Shown one piece after another: positions 31,403 to 42,672 of a stretch of DNA of 64,000 nt. The DNA is from Dickeya oryzae (GTDB lineage Bacteria; Pseudomonadota; Gammaproteobacteria; Enterobacterales; Enterobacteriaceae): assembly GCF_009372235.1 (NCBI RefSeq), contig NZ_SULL01000015.1:1-64000 (forward strand). The letters run 5' to 3'. The position numbers were made by a program, and so were the translations under genes. The stretch's first letter is position 1; each line of letters starts with the position of its first letter. The notes under the pieces are model-generated. The model worked only from the letters and a program-made list of their open reading frames with translations, did not search any database and had not been told where the DNA came from.

Positions 31403-32050
31403 TTACCAGTACTTGTCGATCTCGGTGCGCAGGGCTTCTGCGGTAGCGCGGCCGCTCTCTGACGCCAGGGCGCGACCGGCGATAAACACTTTCGCGCGAA
31501 TGCCATCGAACAGGTGGATATCCTCCGGCACGATACCGCCAGTGATAGACAGCTCAAGCCCCAGTTCAGACAGCGCCCGCATTTTACCGAGATCAGCCGC
31601 AGTCCAGTTAACCCCAGCCAGTTCCGCATCGCGGGAACGGTGATAGATAGCCTGGGTAATCCCCCTATCACGCCACGCTCTGGCATCATCCAGGTTCCAG
31701 TTACCGTACAGCTCAATCTGGATTTCGCCGCCAAACTCATCAGCCACTTTCTTACAAGCCTCGATCGTCGCCACATGCGCGGCGGCAGACACCGTAATCC
31801 AGTTAGCACCAGCGGAAAACGCCATTCGCGCCAGAATCGCACCGCCATCCGTGGTTTTCATATCACAAACGATAATATGGTTCGGGTGGCGTTCACGTAG
31901 TGTGCGCACCGCCGCCATCCCTTCGGCAAAGGCCAGAATGGTTCCCACCTCAATCACCTCAACAAAGCCGCTGACCCGGTCAGCCACCTCCACAGCCGTG
32001 GCCAGATCGGTCGAATCAAGGGCAATTTGCAGCATAGGTTTAGTCATCAT
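31403..32050 (-). CDS. ulaD: 3-keto-L-gulonate-6-phosphate decarboxylase
   Basis: UlaD decarboxylates 3-keto-L-gulonate 6-phosphate to L-xylulose 5-phosphate in anaerobic ascorbate breakdown. It belongs to the orotidine phosphate decarboxylase suprafamily. The product is 215 residues from MMTKPMLQIA (the second Met may be used), with catalytic-type residues in EVGTILAF and VCDMKTTDGG, and phosphate binding in FIAGRAL. The middle motif differs from E. coli UlaD (DAKIADAG) but keeps Asp, Lys and Asp. It is the last gene of the minus-strand ula operon. Confidence 0.9.
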   Translation of the reverse strand: MMTKPMLQIALDSTDLATAVEVADRVSGFVEVIEVGTILAFAEGMAAVRTLRERHPNHIIVCDMKTTDGGAILARMAFSAGANWITVSAAAHVATIEACKKVADEFGGEIQIELYGNWNLDDARAWRDRGITQAIYHRSRDAELAGVNWTAADLGKMRALSELGLELSITGGIVPEDIHLFDGIRAKVFIAGRALASESGRATAEALRTEIDKYW

Positions 32051-32176
32051 GCGATTTCCTTTCCAATCGTTAAAATATCGGGATCTCTGACTTGAGGGCG
32101 AGCGCCGCCCGTGGCCCATTGCCACTGTTTATTTCAAGCCATTATTACCTTGTCATCGTGTTACGTGTGCGGCCGC

Positions 32177-32869
32177 TCAACGCTGGCCGTAATAGGCATT
32201 CGCACCGTGTTTTCTGAAATAGTGTTTATCAGACAGCGCCTGCGCGATATGAATGTCTGGATTAAGTAATCGGGTCGAGAACGCCATGGCGGCCACCTCT
32301 TCAAGCACCAGCGCATTATGCACCGCATCCAGTGCATTTTTTCCCCAGCAGAAGGGAGCATGACCGGTAATCACCGCCCCCGGCACCGCGAGTGGGTCGA
32401 GATGGCGGCGATGAAACTCCTCCACAATCACCAGACCGGTATTTTTTTCATAATCCTGAGCGATTTCGTCTTCACGCAACGAGCGGGTACAGGGAATGTC
32501 ACCATAGAAATAGTCGGCATGGGTGGTGCCGAGCGCGGGAATATCCTGACCGGCCTGCGCCCAGACCGTGCCGTGGCGTGAATGGGTATGCACAATACCG
32601 CCGATGTGCTCGAAGGCACGGTACAGCACCACGTGGGTCTCGGTATCACTGGAAGGATTAAGTCGCCCTTCGACCACCCGCCCTTCCATATCGACGACGA
32701 CGATATCGTCGATGGTCATCTGCTCATAAGAGACCCCGGAGGGTTTAATCGCGATAACACCCTGCTCGCGATCAATCTGGGAGACATTGCCCCAGGTCAG
32801 CGTCACTAAACCATGACGGGGGAGCAGCAGGTTGGCTTCCAGTACGATAGCCTTCAATTGCTGATACAT
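32177..32869 (-). CDS. ulaF: L-ribulose-5-phosphate 4-epimerase
   Basis: UlaF is a zinc enzyme of the class II aldolase family that converts L-ribulose 5-phosphate to D-xylulose 5-phosphate, the last step joining ascorbate to the pentose phosphate pathway. The 230 residues contain [19 protein letters not shown], the zinc ligands in [12 protein letters not shown] and a later His in [10 protein letters not shown]. AraD is a close relative, but the ula neighbours decide the symbol. It sits between the EIIA gene and ulaD. Confidence 0.9.
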   Translation of the reverse strand: MYQQLKAIVLEANLLLPRHGLVTLTWGNVSQIDREQGVIAIKPSGVSYEQMTIDDIVVVDMEGRVVEGRLNPSSDTETHVVLYRAFEHIGGIVHTHSRHGTVWAQAGQDIPALGTTHADYFYGDIPCTRSLREDEIAQDYEKNTGLVIVEEFHRRHLDPLAVPGAVITGHAPFCWGKNALDAVHNALVLEEVAAMAFSTRLLNPDIHIAQALSDKHYFRKHGANAYYGQR

Positions 32870-32911
32870 CGTTGTTTCTCCTGCGCCCCTGCCGGAGCGC
32901 CTTGTTGCCGC

Positions 32912-33388
32912 TCAGGCGGTTTGCGCCAGTACCTTATCAATCACACGGAACACATCTTCACAGCTGGTGCAAACCCGCAGTTTGTCGAGGTTGATTCCGG
33001 TATCGCTGTGCTCGTCTTCCAGTATCTGGGTCACCTCCATCAACCCTTCCATATGCTCATCGGAGGTACTCCCTGCCAGGGTGATAAGCACATCCACCGG
33101 TTCGTCTTCTCCCTCAAATTTGACCGGTGTGGTGAGCGTCACCAACGCAAACGCAGTGCGATTCACACCGTTCTCCGGGCGGGCATGGGGCATGGCGAAC
33201 TGCGGCGCAATCACGATGTAAGGCCCCATCTTTTCAATACTGCTGATGATCGCCTCATGGTAACGGGGCTCGACGGCGCCGGAGGCAATCAGCATATCGG
33301 TACCGAGCTTGATAGCCTCGCGCCAGTCCGCCGCACTGGCGTGAAGCAGTACAGAGTCATTGTCGATTAACGATTGTTTGAATTTCAT
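32912..33388 (-). CDS. ulaC: PTS ascorbate-type EIIA component
   Basis: This is the EIIA domain protein (158 residues from MKFKQSLIDN) of the L-ascorbate phosphotransferase system. It passes phosphate from HPr to EIIB. The phospho-acceptor His is in PQFAMPHARPENG. A longer frame upstream, 48 codons, overlaps the leader and was not used because the family starts here. It lies 46 bp after the EIICB gene. Confidence 0.93.
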   Translation of the reverse strand: MKFKQSLIDNDSVLLHASAADWREAIKLGTDMLIASGAVEPRYHEAIISSIEKMGPYIVIAPQFAMPHARPENGVNRTAFALVTLTTPVKFEGEDEPVDVLITLAGSTSDEHMEGLMEVTQILEDEHSDTGINLDKLRVCTSCEDVFRVIDKVLAQTA

Positions 33389-33434
33389 CTGCGTCTCCTT
33401 GCCTGTCCCCTCGCAGAGGGGAAGGCGTGATTGA

Positions 33435-35180
33435 TTAACCGGCAAAGTTTTTCCTGATAAGCCCCAGCAACTCGTCACCGAAAGAGTGTGGGTTAAGCAT
33501 GTTTTGCACCCCCAACACAAATTTGCCGTCACCGGGACTCATTTCCCCAGCCAGATGCCTGGACGAGACAATAATGTCGGTTGTCGGGAGTTTGGACTTG
33601 TAATCTGCCACGGCGCAGGAGTCCATGATGTGCGGCACTCCCTGTTGTTCAAGAAACTTGCCGATCTTCATCTTCATCATCATGGAAGAGCCCTGCCCGT
33701 TGCCGCACACCGCCAGAATACGCACAGCACGTCCCTCAGTCGGCATCGCTGATTGCGGCTCGATGGGGTCGATGTCGGTCTGCTCGGTGACCGGCTGCGC
33801 ATTGTCTTCTTCCTGACGCAGGGTACGTGACGCGAAGTACATGTAGACACCAGCCCCCGCCAGCAACACAAAGAAGAACAGGGATGAGAACGACAGCGCT
33901 TGCATAATGGGCGGGAACACCAGCGCCCAGTCCGCCATCCCCATCCAGCCGTTGAAGCTGGTACCGTTATGGGCAAACAGGTGAATCGCCCAGGCCGCCC
34001 CCAGCACCTCGATAATCCCCATGACGAAGCAGATCTTCATCACCGCACGCCAACCGCCAAAGTGGTTGGCAAACACCCCAATAGTGGCGTTAGAGAAGAA
34101 CATCGGGATAAAACCGGGGATGATCATGATAGAGGAGTTGAGCAACAGCAGACCGAGCACCGCCAGGAACTGCCCCAGCGTCCCCCAGATAAAACCAAAC
34201 ACCATCGCATTAGGGGAATAGGCATAGATAGCGGCGCAATCAATCGCCAGCACGGCATTGGGGATAACGCGCTCGGAAATCCCTTTAAACGCTTCAGACA
34301 GTTCGGCCACGAACATACGCACACCGGCCACAATCACCTGAATCGCCACCGCGAAGCGAAGGCCGGTTTCCAGAATATAAATGGTCCAGTGAGTCGACCC
34401 GGCCATTTTTTGCAGGTTATCCAGGCCGAACGACAGCAGGATAATGCCGAAAAAGACCGTCATCACGATGGCGGTAGCGGTAATACTGTCGTGGAAAATA
34501 TGCAGCCATTTCGGCAGCTTGAGCTGATCAACACTGTCTTCCTTGTCGCCCAGTTTAGGCGCCAGCCGGGTGGCTATCCAGGAAGCGACCTGCTGCTGAT
34601 GGCCGATAGAAAACCCCGCCCCACCGGTTACGGCCTGGGTCGGCTTAAACATAATGTTGGAGGAAATCCCCCAATAGAGCGCCATAATAACCGCGGTATA
34701 CAGGATGGTTTCCCACATGGAAGCCCCCATCACCACATAGAACACCGCCACCAGCCCAACCTGCTGAAACATGATGTGACCGGTGAGCATGATGGTGCGG
34801 ATGCCGGTCACACGGCGGAACACCACCAGCAGGATATTCAGACCGAGCGCCAGCAACACCGCATACCCTACCCAGGAATAACGGCTCCCCATGGTTTCCA
34901 TGGTCGCCATCATGGTGGTGTAAGGGTCGATGACCGAACCGGTCAGGTGGTGGTACTCAGAGATTTTGTCTATCACCGGCTTAAAGCCAGACACCAGGGT
35001 CGTTGACCCGACCTGCACCAGCATGAAACCAACGATGGTTTTCACCGTGCCTTTCACCACGGTGGTGCCGTCACGTCTAAGCAGCAGATAACCGATACAG
35101 GTTACCAGCCCCAACAACAACGGGGCCTTGGTCATCACCTGGCTATAAAAAATATAAAAAATGCTGTAGAGGGTTTCCAT
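33435..35180 (-). CDS. ulaA: Fused ascorbate PTS EIIC-EIIB permease
   Basis: This membrane permease phosphorylates L-ascorbate during uptake. Residues about 1-450 form the UlaA-type EIIC domain (about 10-12 hydrophobic segments, with [19 protein letters not shown]). After a charged linker (about 450-485), residues 487-581 form an EIIB domain with the phospho-cysteine in [14 protein letters not shown]. In E. coli these are separate proteins, UlaA (about 465 residues) and UlaB (101); here they are one chain. It is the first gene of the minus-strand operon, with ulaC, ulaF and ulaD after it. Confidence 0.93.
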   Translation of the reverse strand: METLYSIFYIFYSQVMTKAPLLLGLVTCIGYLLLRRDGTTVVKGTVKTIVGFMLVQVGSTTLVSGFKPVIDKISEYHHLTGSVIDPYTTMMATMETMGSRYSWVGYAVLLALGLNILLVVFRRVTGIRTIMLTGHIMFQQVGLVAVFYVVMGASMWETILYTAVIMALYWGISSNIMFKPTQAVTGGAGFSIGHQQQVASWIATRLAPKLGDKEDSVDQLKLPKWLHIFHDSITATAIVMTVFFGIILLSFGLDNLQKMAGSTHWTIYILETGLRFAVAIQVIVAGVRMFVAELSEAFKGISERVIPNAVLAIDCAAIYAYSPNAMVFGFIWGTLGQFLAVLGLLLLNSSIMIIPGFIPMFFSNATIGVFANHFGGWRAVMKICFVMGIIEVLGAAWAIHLFAHNGTSFNGWMGMADWALVFPPIMQALSFSSLFFFVLLAGAGVYMYFASRTLRQEEDNAQPVTEQTDIDPIEPQSAMPTEGRAVRILAVCGNGQGSSMMMKMKIGKFLEQQGVPHIMDSCAVADYKSKLPTTDIIVSSRHLAGEMSPGDGKFVLGVQNMLNPHSFGDELLGLIRKNFAG

Positions 35181-35720
35181 AACGTTGCTCCGTCCGACAT
35201 AAGGACACTGACACTGCTATTGGATTGCTATTGGAGTAGTGGACTCGATCACCACCCGTCCAGGTATGGGTTGCTTACATTCTGTGGGCGGAGGACAGCA
35301 TAGGCCGTCGCCCTGGCAAACTCACAAACAATCATATTTCATCATAAAATGATTTTTTGTGATGAATGTCTTGCCAATAAAATCTCACTAAATCCGAAAT
35401 GTCAGCGATATCAGGTAGCATTTGCGAATGATTTTTCCTGTCACTCAGCGACTCCTTCATGGATTACGCAGTGGGAAAACATAAAAATAAAATAAAAAAC
35501 AGATAAATAGGCTCATGCATGCATGGAGCCGGTCATAAAAGATTCGTCCATATCACAAAATAATCATTGCAATCATTGATAATCAAAAAAACCATTGTTA
35601 TAGTCACGAAAAATCACAACCAATCATAGACGCGCAGCCATGTGCGTCATGTCATTGTCCGATGACCCGCTGCCGGGTTCGCTATCGCAGTGCGGCATCC
35701 AAACCAGAAAGGTACGTCCG
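35181..35720. promoter_or_regulatory. Divergent ula control region with AATCAT repeats
   Basis: These 540 bp separate the two ula operons. The region is AT-rich and holds AATCAT-type words: an inverted pair (35330-35335 and 35349-35354), a direct pair AATCATTG-C-AATCATTG (35562-35578) with a further AATCA after it, and another near 35622. These are candidate operators for UlaR, the DeoR-type repressor encoded at the end of the plus-strand operon. Weak TGTGA-like half sites occur, but no consensus CRP site. No gene is seen. Confidence 0.6.
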
Positions 35721-36788
35721 ATGAGCAAGATTGATGAGATCACCCGTGAATCCTGGATACTGAGCACCTTCCCTGAATGGGGCACGTGGTTAAACGAAGA
35801 GATTGAGCAGGAAAACGTGAAACCGGATACCTTTGCCATGTGGTGGTTGGGGTGCACCGGCATCTGGTTGAAATCAGCGGGCAATACCAATATTTCTATC
35901 GATTTCTGGTGCGGTACCGGCAAGAAAACCCACGCCAACCCTTATATGAACAAGCAGCACCAGATGATGCGTATGGGCGGGGTTCGCAAGCTACAACCCA
36001 ACCTGAGAACCTCACCGTTCGTGCTTGATCCCTTCGGCATCAAGCAGATCGACGCAGTACTGGCGACCCACGACCATGCCGATCACATCGATGTGAATGT
36101 GGCGGCGGCAGTACTGAAAAACGTCGGTGACCACGTGAAATTCATCGGCCCCAAAGCCTGTGTGGATCTTTGGCTGCGCTGGGGTGTGCCGGAAGATCGT
36201 TGCATCGTCGCCCGCGTCGGCGATGAAATTCCGGTCGGCGACATCGTTATCCAGGTGCTGGATGCGTTTGACCGCACCGCACTGGTGACGCTGCCTGCCG
36301 GGGTGTCGTCAAAAGACAAGAGCATTCTGGATGGCATGGACGACCGGGCCGTCAACTATCTGGTCAAGACATCGGGCGGCAACCTCTACCATTCGGGTGA
36401 CTCGCACTACTCCAACTACTACGCCAAACACGGCAACGACTACCAGATTGACGTCGCCCTGCTCTCCTATGGCGAGAACCCGCGCGGTGTCACCGACAAA
36501 ATGACCTCGTCAGACATTCTGCGCGCTGGCGAGTCGCTTAATGCTCAGGTGGTTATCCCGTTCCATCACGATATCTGGGCCAACTTCCAGAGCGACCCAC
36601 GTGAAATTGAAGTGCTGTGGAACATGAAGAAAGACCGGCTTGGTTATCGCTTCCGCCCGTTCTTCTGGCAGGTGGGCGGGAAATACACCTTCCCAACCGA
36701 TAAAAACACGCTGCATTACCAGCATCCACGCGGCTTTGACGACATCTTCGTCGACGAACCGGAGTTGCCTTACAAATCCTTCCTGTAA
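35721..36788 (+). CDS. ulaG: L-ascorbate-6-phosphate lactonase
   Basis: UlaG is a Mn2+-dependent metallo-beta-lactamase-fold enzyme that opens the lactone of L-ascorbate 6-phosphate to 3-keto-L-gulonate 6-phosphate. The product is 355 residues from [20 protein letters not shown], closely like E. coli UlaG (354). The metal motif reads [11 protein letters not shown] (E. coli has Asn in place of Ala). [14 protein letters not shown] and [11 protein letters not shown] are also conserved. It leads the plus-strand operon, divergent from the permease genes, as in E. coli. An upstream in-frame ATG (35640) was rejected on length. Confidence 0.96.
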   Translation: MSKIDEITRESWILSTFPEWGTWLNEEIEQENVKPDTFAMWWLGCTGIWLKSAGNTNISIDFWCGTGKKTHANPYMNKQHQMMRMGGVRKLQPNLRTSPFVLDPFGIKQIDAVLATHDHADHIDVNVAAAVLKNVGDHVKFIGPKACVDLWLRWGVPEDRCIVARVGDEIPVGDIVIQVLDAFDRTALVTLPAGVSSKDKSILDGMDDRAVNYLVKTSGGNLYHSGDSHYSNYYAKHGNDYQIDVALLSYGENPRGVTDKMTSSDILRAGESLNAQVVIPFHHDIWANFQSDPREIEVLWNMKKDRLGYRFRPFFWQVGGKYTFPTDKNTLHYQHPRGFDDIFVDEPELPYKSFL

Positions 36789-36873
36789 CGCACAGGCACG
36801 GGCCATGAACCGTCCTGCGGGCATTCATGGCCTTGACCACACAGCAAGGCAGAACCGCAACAGAGGGAGCAAC

Positions 36874-37746
36874 ATGCACAACTTTGACAAGCCCTTTCGC
36901 CTCGGGCTTTACGAAAAGGCGCTACCCGCCGCGTTCACGTGGGAAGAGAAGATTCTGGTCGCCAAAGAACTGGGGTTTGATTTCATTGAGATATCCGTCG
37001 ATGAATCGGACGAAAAATTGCAACGACTTGAGTGGAGCGATAACGAAACCTACCAGTTGCGACATTTGTGCGAGAAAAACAACTTCCCGTTACAGTCCAT
37101 GTGCCTGAGTGCCCACCGCCGCTTTCCCTTCGGCTCACACGACCCGGCTATCCGTGAAAAAGCCCATGAGATCATGGAAAAAGCGATAAACCTGGCTTAC
37201 AAGCTGGGCATTCGTTGTATTCAGTTGGCGGGCTACGACGTCTACTACGAGTCACCCTCGGCTGAAACCCACCAGCGGTTTATTGAGGGCATGAAAGCCT
37301 CTACCCGGATGGCAGAACGGGCCGGTGTCATGCTGGGGGTCGAAATCATGGATACGCCGTACCTCAATTCGCTGAGCAAATTTGAGGTGCTGAAAAAAGC
37401 CATCCCTTCCCCTTACTTTATGGCGTACCCGGATGTGGGCAACATTACCGGCTGGAACTACGATACCTGCACCGAGCTAAAGCTCAGTTGCGATCACATC
37501 GTACAAATCCACCTCAAAGACACCCGCAAGGTTTCCGCGCACAGTCAGGGGCAATTCCGCGACCTGGTGATTGGTGAAGGTGAGGTGGATTTTGCCGCCA
37601 TCTTCCGCACCCTGGCCGAAATGGGTTACAACGGCCCGCTGGTACTGGAGATGTGGGCCAAAGACGAACAATGGGCGGCTAACCTGAAACTGGCCCGCGC
37701 ACGTCTGGCCGAAATAGGCCGTCAGGCCGGTTTGGCACTGGCCTAA
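36874..37746 (+). CDS. ulaE: L-xylulose-5-phosphate 3-epimerase
   Basis: UlaE is a TIM-barrel epimerase that interconverts L-xylulose 5-phosphate and L-ribulose 5-phosphate. The 290 residues start [19 protein letters not shown] after GAGGGAG. Metal-binding and catalytic acidic residues lie in [43 protein letters not shown] and GPLVLEMW. In E. coli ulaE is in the permease operon; here it follows ulaG on the other arm. Confidence 0.93.
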   Translation: MHNFDKPFRLGLYEKALPAAFTWEEKILVAKELGFDFIEISVDESDEKLQRLEWSDNETYQLRHLCEKNNFPLQSMCLSAHRRFPFGSHDPAIREKAHEIMEKAINLAYKLGIRCIQLAGYDVYYESPSAETHQRFIEGMKASTRMAERAGVMLGVEIMDTPYLNSLSKFEVLKKAIPSPYFMAYPDVGNITGWNYDTCTELKLSCDHIVQIHLKDTRKVSAHSQGQFRDLVIGEGEVDFAAIFRTLAEMGYNGPLVLEMWAKDEQWAANLKLARARLAEIGRQAGLALA

Positions 37747-37843
37747 ACCGATGTCGTCAAAAGAATCCGAGGAACGGCTGTCATTCACGCGCATGCGGGA
37801 TATAATCATAAAAAAATCAGATTCAATCACTATCAGGCACGAT

Positions 37844-38617
37844 ATGACGGAAGCCCAGCGCCACAGCGCCATCCTGGAATTGCTCAATCAAAAACGCCAT
37901 CTGTCGGTTACGGGTATCATGCAGGCCTTTGATATTTCCCCCGCCACCGCCCGCCGCGACATCAACAAACTCAACGATTCCGGCAAGCTGCGTAAGGTGC
38001 GCAACGGTGCAGAAGCACTCACGCAAACCAAAACCCACTGGTCGCCGCTCAACAGCCATGAACCTGTCAGTCGCGGCGAATTCTCTCATCACAGTGAGAA
38101 AATGCGTATCGCGCAAGCAGCGGCAGCCTTGATAAAACCGGGTGAAAGCGCCGTGATCAACTGCGGCTCAACCGCCTTTGTGCTGGGGCAGGAAATCTGT
38201 GGGCAGGATGTTCAGGTCATCACCAATTATTTCCCGCTGGCGAATTACCTGATTGAACATGACCATGACGGCGTGGTGATCATTGGCGGGCAGTACAATA
38301 AATCGCAATCCATTACGTTGGCCCCACAGGATGAAATCTCCTCGCTTTATGCCGGACATTGGATGTTCACCAGTGGTAAGGGGATTACTGCGGACGGCCT
38401 CTACAAAATGGATATGCTAACGGCCATGGCCGAGCAAAAAATGCTTAACCACATCGGCAAACTGGTGGTGCTGGCCGACAGCAGCAAAGTGGGACAGCGT
38501 GCCGGTATGCTGTTCTGCGCAGCGGATCGGATCGATATTCTGATCACGGGCAAAGACGCCGATCAACAGGTGATCGCCCAACTGCAAGACAAAGGGGTCA
38601 GCGTCATGTTGGTGTGA
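37844..38617 (+). CDS. ulaR: DeoR-family ascorbate repressor UlaR
   Basis: UlaR is a DeoR-family repressor of ascorbate genes that releases DNA on binding L-ascorbate 6-phosphate. It has 257 residues from [14 protein letters not shown]. The N-terminal helix-turn-helix reads [20 protein letters not shown]. The DeoRC sensor domain has [12 protein letters not shown] and [19 protein letters not shown], very like E. coli UlaR. It ends the plus-strand operon ulaG-ulaE-ulaR. Likely targets are the AATCAT repeats in the divergent region. Thirty-one upstream in-frame codons were not used. Confidence 0.94.
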   Translation: MTEAQRHSAILELLNQKRHLSVTGIMQAFDISPATARRDINKLNDSGKLRKVRNGAEALTQTKTHWSPLNSHEPVSRGEFSHHSEKMRIAQAAAALIKPGESAVINCGSTAFVLGQEICGQDVQVITNYFPLANYLIEHDHDGVVIIGGQYNKSQSITLAPQDEISSLYAGHWMFTSGKGITADGLYKMDMLTAMAEQKMLNHIGKLVVLADSSKVGQRAGMLFCAADRIDILITGKDADQQVIAQLQDKGVSVMLV

Positions 38618-38698
38618 CAGGCCCTTCACACCATGCAAGGGTTTACTGATACATCACTCCCGTATGGGTAGTCTGGGATATGGGATAGCACGAAAACA

Positions 38699-38725
38699 AA
38701 GAGGGTGACCGTTGGTCACCCTCTT
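38699..38725 (-). terminator. Terminator between ulaR and argD
   Basis: A 12-bp perfect stem (AAGAGGGTGACC / GGTCACCCTCTT) with a GTT loop lies between the convergent genes. On the minus strand it is followed by TTTGTTTTCG, suiting argD. It may also stop ulaR transcripts. Confidence 0.85.
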
Positions 38726-38786
38726 GCTGTTCATGCGCCTCACGCTCTTCGCAGAAACGTGTTGCCGTGATGCGTAAAAGCGCGGC

Positions 38787-40052
<1,266 letters not shown>

Positions 40053-40067
40053 TTAAGTGAAAATATA

Positions 40068-40083
40068 ATCAATAAATATGCAT
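40068..40083 (-). promoter_or_regulatory. Candidate ARG box before argD
   Basis: On the minus strand ATGCATATTTATTGAT matches the ArgR half-operator wTGAATwwwwATTCAw at 14 of 16 positions, upstream of argD. A clear second box at the usual 3-bp spacing was not seen. ArgR repression is inferred. Confidence 0.65.
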
Positions 40084-40143
40084 AAAAAATCAAAAATAGG
40101 CAATCGATAATCCGATGCACCTGGCCTGACCTGCGCTATCCGA

Positions 40144-40719
40144 CTATAAATCAAGGAAATTTTTCAATAACTGGTGCCCTTGCTGGCTGAGGATGCTTTC
40201 TGGATGAAACTGCACACCTTCCAGCGGCAACGAACGATGACGTATTCCCATGATCTCGTCGGTATCACCATCAAGCTCAGTCCAGGCTGTGACCTCAAAA
40301 CAGTCAGGCAGCGTATTTTTTTCCAACACCAGCGAATGGTAACGCGTGACAGTGAGCGGATCTGCCAGCCCGGCGAACACACCACGCCCGGTATGCCGCA
40401 CTGGCGAGGTTTTGCCGTGCATCACCTGACGGGCGCGTACCACCTGTGCGCCGAAGACCTGTCCCAACGCCTGATGCCCCAGACAGACCCCCAGAATCGG
40501 CAGTTGACCAGCAAAATGGCGAATCGCCGCCAGCGAGATCCCGGCGTCATCCGGTGTACAGGGGCCGGGAGAAATCACCAGTCGTTGCGGCGATAACCGC
40601 TCGATGTCCGCCAGCGTCAGCGCATCATTACGCCTGACCAGCACCTCTGAACCCAGTTCGCAAAAATACTGGTACAGGTTGTAGGTAAAGGAGTCGTAGT
40701 TATCGATAAGTAGCAGCAT
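40144..40719 (-). CDS. pabA: Aminodeoxychorismate synthase, glutamine amidotransferase subunit
   Basis: PabA releases ammonia from glutamine for PabB in p-aminobenzoate (folate) synthesis. The 191 residues from [19 protein letters not shown] have the class I amidotransferase triad: Cys in [15 protein letters not shown] and His/Glu in [10 protein letters not shown]. Twenty-one in-frame codons upstream were not used. pabA precedes argD, as in E. coli, but the fic gene usually upstream is absent, replaced by the 13-kb accessory block. Confidence 0.95.
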   Translation of the reverse strand: MLLLIDNYDSFTYNLYQYFCELGSEVLVRRNDALTLADIERLSPQRLVISPGPCTPDDAGISLAAIRHFAGQLPILGVCLGHQALGQVFGAQVVRARQVMHGKTSPVRHTGRGVFAGLADPLTVTRYHSLVLEKNTLPDCFEVTAWTELDGDTDEIMGIRHRSLPLEGVQFHPESILSQQGHQLLKNFLDL

Positions 40720-40907
40720 ATCTTTATTGATCAGCAGATAAATGACGCCAGATGCGTCGTCGATATCATGCTGACCGCGCATGATGTCGAATGAATGTGC
40801 CGAGTCTGAAGAGTTGGGAGGCGGATGTCCAGATACGAGGTGGAAACAATCGGTACAGAACGTAAATGTGGTGCAGAAAGCGGGGGTAAAAACCTGACGA
40901 CTTCACG

Positions 40908-40936
40908 GGAAAACCCCGGCCAGTCACGACCGGGGC
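40908..40936 (-). terminator. Terminator after the AAA/AraC regulator
   Basis: On the minus strand a CCCCGG / CCGGGG stem with a 10-nt loop is followed by TTTT, 21 bp after the stop of the regulator gene. It separates that gene from pabA. Confidence 0.75.
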
Positions 40937-40956
40937 GTTTCGTGACAACCTGGCTC

Positions 40957-42162
40957 TCACCCGGTTTCATTACGCAGCAGCATCGGATTGAACTGTTTGC
41001 GAAACTCGATAGGGGTGGCACCGGTGTAGCGCTTAAACATCTTTTCAAAATGGCTCAGGTCGCCATAGCCGCAATCCAGATAGAGGTTGGTAATGCGGCT
41101 CATGGGGTGGCACTCCAGCCGCTGGCAGGCATAGAAAATGCGGGTCTGGTTCAGAATCTGTTTAAACGATAAGCCAAGACTGTGCTTGAGCAGATAAGAA
41201 AGATGCGACGGACTGATATGCGAATTCTCCGCCAGTTCAATCAGCGTCACTTCACGTTGAAAATGCTCGCCCAGATACAACAGCGCTTTGATCACCGAGG
41301 GGTGAAACTGCTGCAACGCGTCCTGATCACGGCTGAGTACCGCGTCACACAATGAGCGGTTAATCCGCCGTCCTTCCTCCCTCTGTGCCAGCTCCGTTGG
41401 GGGGATAATATGCGGCAGAATACGGCTGGCCTGAGCCAGGCTAATCTCAGCATCCTCACTGAGCATTAATAGCCGGGCGACGCTGTGCCACAACTGCCTG
41501 ACATTGCCGGGCCATTCGTAATGGTGCAGATAAAACAGCACGTCAGGATGCAGCGTCTGCCGGACAGATTGACGATACGCCTGCCAGGCCGCGTGCACCA
41601 ATTCGACTATCTCCGGCGTTTTGCCTTTCAGGGCCGAAACAGGTAATAGCTGGCACCCAAAGGTCGACATCAGTTGTGCGCCGGGTTGTGTCGGCAACGC
41701 ACCGCGCTCTGTCGGCGTGGCTATCAATCCGAATACCAGCCGCAGCGCATTGCGACCGGTATGCTCATCCTGCAATTGTGTCAGCAACGTCTGTTGTTGT
41801 TGCTCAGTCAGGGCGTCAAAGCCCGGTATGCACAGCGTCAACCGATGGCCGTCAGGCAGTGAGGCCAACATCTCCCTCACCTGTTTCGTTGGGTCATCCT
41901 CACCGCTGAGCTCGACATAACGTCCTTGTGATGCCAGCAGCCTGGCACGAATATAGCTGGTGATATCAGACAGATCGGCACCCGGTTCGCCATACAGCAG
42001 AATCGGCCTGCCGGACAGCAATAACCGATCGATTTGCCCACGCAGCACAGAGGGTAAAAAGATGAACTCAGGAATATGCCTTCCTACCGAATAACCCGCC
42101 AGAGGGATCTTTTCAGCAGGAATATTTCTTAACTTACCAGGTAGTATATTTTCTGTTTTCAC
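40957..42162 (-). CDS. Chimeric regulator: degenerate AAA+ domain with AraC helix-turn-helix
   Basis: This is a 401-residue regulator with a GTG start behind AAAGGA. Residues about 45-260 resemble the AAA+ domain of sigma-54 activators (ILLYGEPGADLSD, YEWPGNVRQLWHSVARLL). Key parts are missing: the Walker A lysine (GEPGAD), the GAFTGA loop, the Walker B acidic pair (LCIPGFDAL) and the arginine finger. Residues about 300-395 form an AraC DNA-binding domain (VTLIELAENSHISPSHLSYL and YLDCGYGDLSHFEKMFKRY) instead of the Fis-type helix-turn-helix. It probably binds DNA as an AraC protein, with the AAA-like part as sensor or oligomeriser. No targets are known; the nearby peptide-protease locus is a candidate. 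Confidence 0.82.
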   Translation of the reverse strand: MKTENILPGKLRNIPAEKIPLAGYSVGRHIPEFIFLPSVLRGQIDRLLLSGRPILLYGEPGADLSDITSYIRARLLASQGRYVELSGEDDPTKQVREMLASLPDGHRLTLCIPGFDALTEQQQQTLLTQLQDEHTGRNALRLVFGLIATPTERGALPTQPGAQLMSTFGCQLLPVSALKGKTPEIVELVHAAWQAYRQSVRQTLHPDVLFYLHHYEWPGNVRQLWHSVARLLMLSEDAEISLAQASRILPHIIPPTELAQREEGRRINRSLCDAVLSRDQDALQQFHPSVIKALLYLGEHFQREVTLIELAENSHISPSHLSYLLKHSLGLSFKQILNQTRIFYACQRLECHPMSRITNLYLDCGYGDLSHFEKMFKRYTGATPIEFRKQFNPMLLRNETG

Positions 42163-42672
42163 GGGAAAATCCTTTATTCAACTCCTGCCAGCGTACATTT
42201 CACAACAATGTACTCCTTCATAAGAACGGGGTTGGCTTATGCACGCTACCGTCTTATTTCAACCGCTACTCCAACCATAAAAACACCTATCCCTATCCCA
42301 ATAATTCGGGTTGCCAAAAACAGCAATACAGCAATTACCCAGGTGTTGACGCAAGTGAATGGCTGGGGGAACCCCATCAATACACACCGGCAACCTGAAA
42401 TGTGATAGCGATATACCCTGTAAAAAAACGTCCTGACGACACCCTGGCAAAATAAAGTAAATCCCTTTACTGTTTTTATTCATTATCACCGCAAACATGG
42501 GATAAAAATAAAATGCTTTCCCTGCAGGCACTCAAACTCAATTCACAACGCCAACATTGGTGATGTGACCGCTACAGTGCATGCCTGTGCTTATCTATAA
42601 TCACCCACCCTCACAACAATCATTCGAGGGTTAATATGGCCTTCATTAAAATATTATTTTCTATGTCTACAA
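42163..42672. other. Intergenic region with a degenerate repeat element
   Basis: These 510 bp between the AAA/AraC regulator and the XRE remnant hold no convincing gene. The only structure seen is the inverted-repeat element at 42288-42415. The flanks are AT-rich, unlike the backbone genes, which fits acquired DNA. Confidence 0.55.
42288..42415. repeat. Degenerate short element with TATACCC/TTGCAGG-type ends
   Basis: The left end (TATCCCAATAATTCGGGTTG around 42293-42312) and the reverse complement of the right end (TATATCGCTATCACATTTCA then GGTTGCCGG, 42387-42415) resemble each other. Both resemble the terminal repeats of the 342-bp element at 51537. It is about 128 bp and looks like a decayed relative without the internal hairpin series. 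The match is imperfect. Confidence 0.5.

Noticed and set aside
31021-31848. 275-codon minus-strand frame spanning crp and ulaD
   Set aside because: It crosses two real genes and the crp terminator in another frame; not plausible.
33900-35006. 368-codon plus-strand frame opposite the ascorbate permease
   Set aside because: Composition is dominated by His, Arg and Gln from the reverse of a membrane protein; no recognisable domain.
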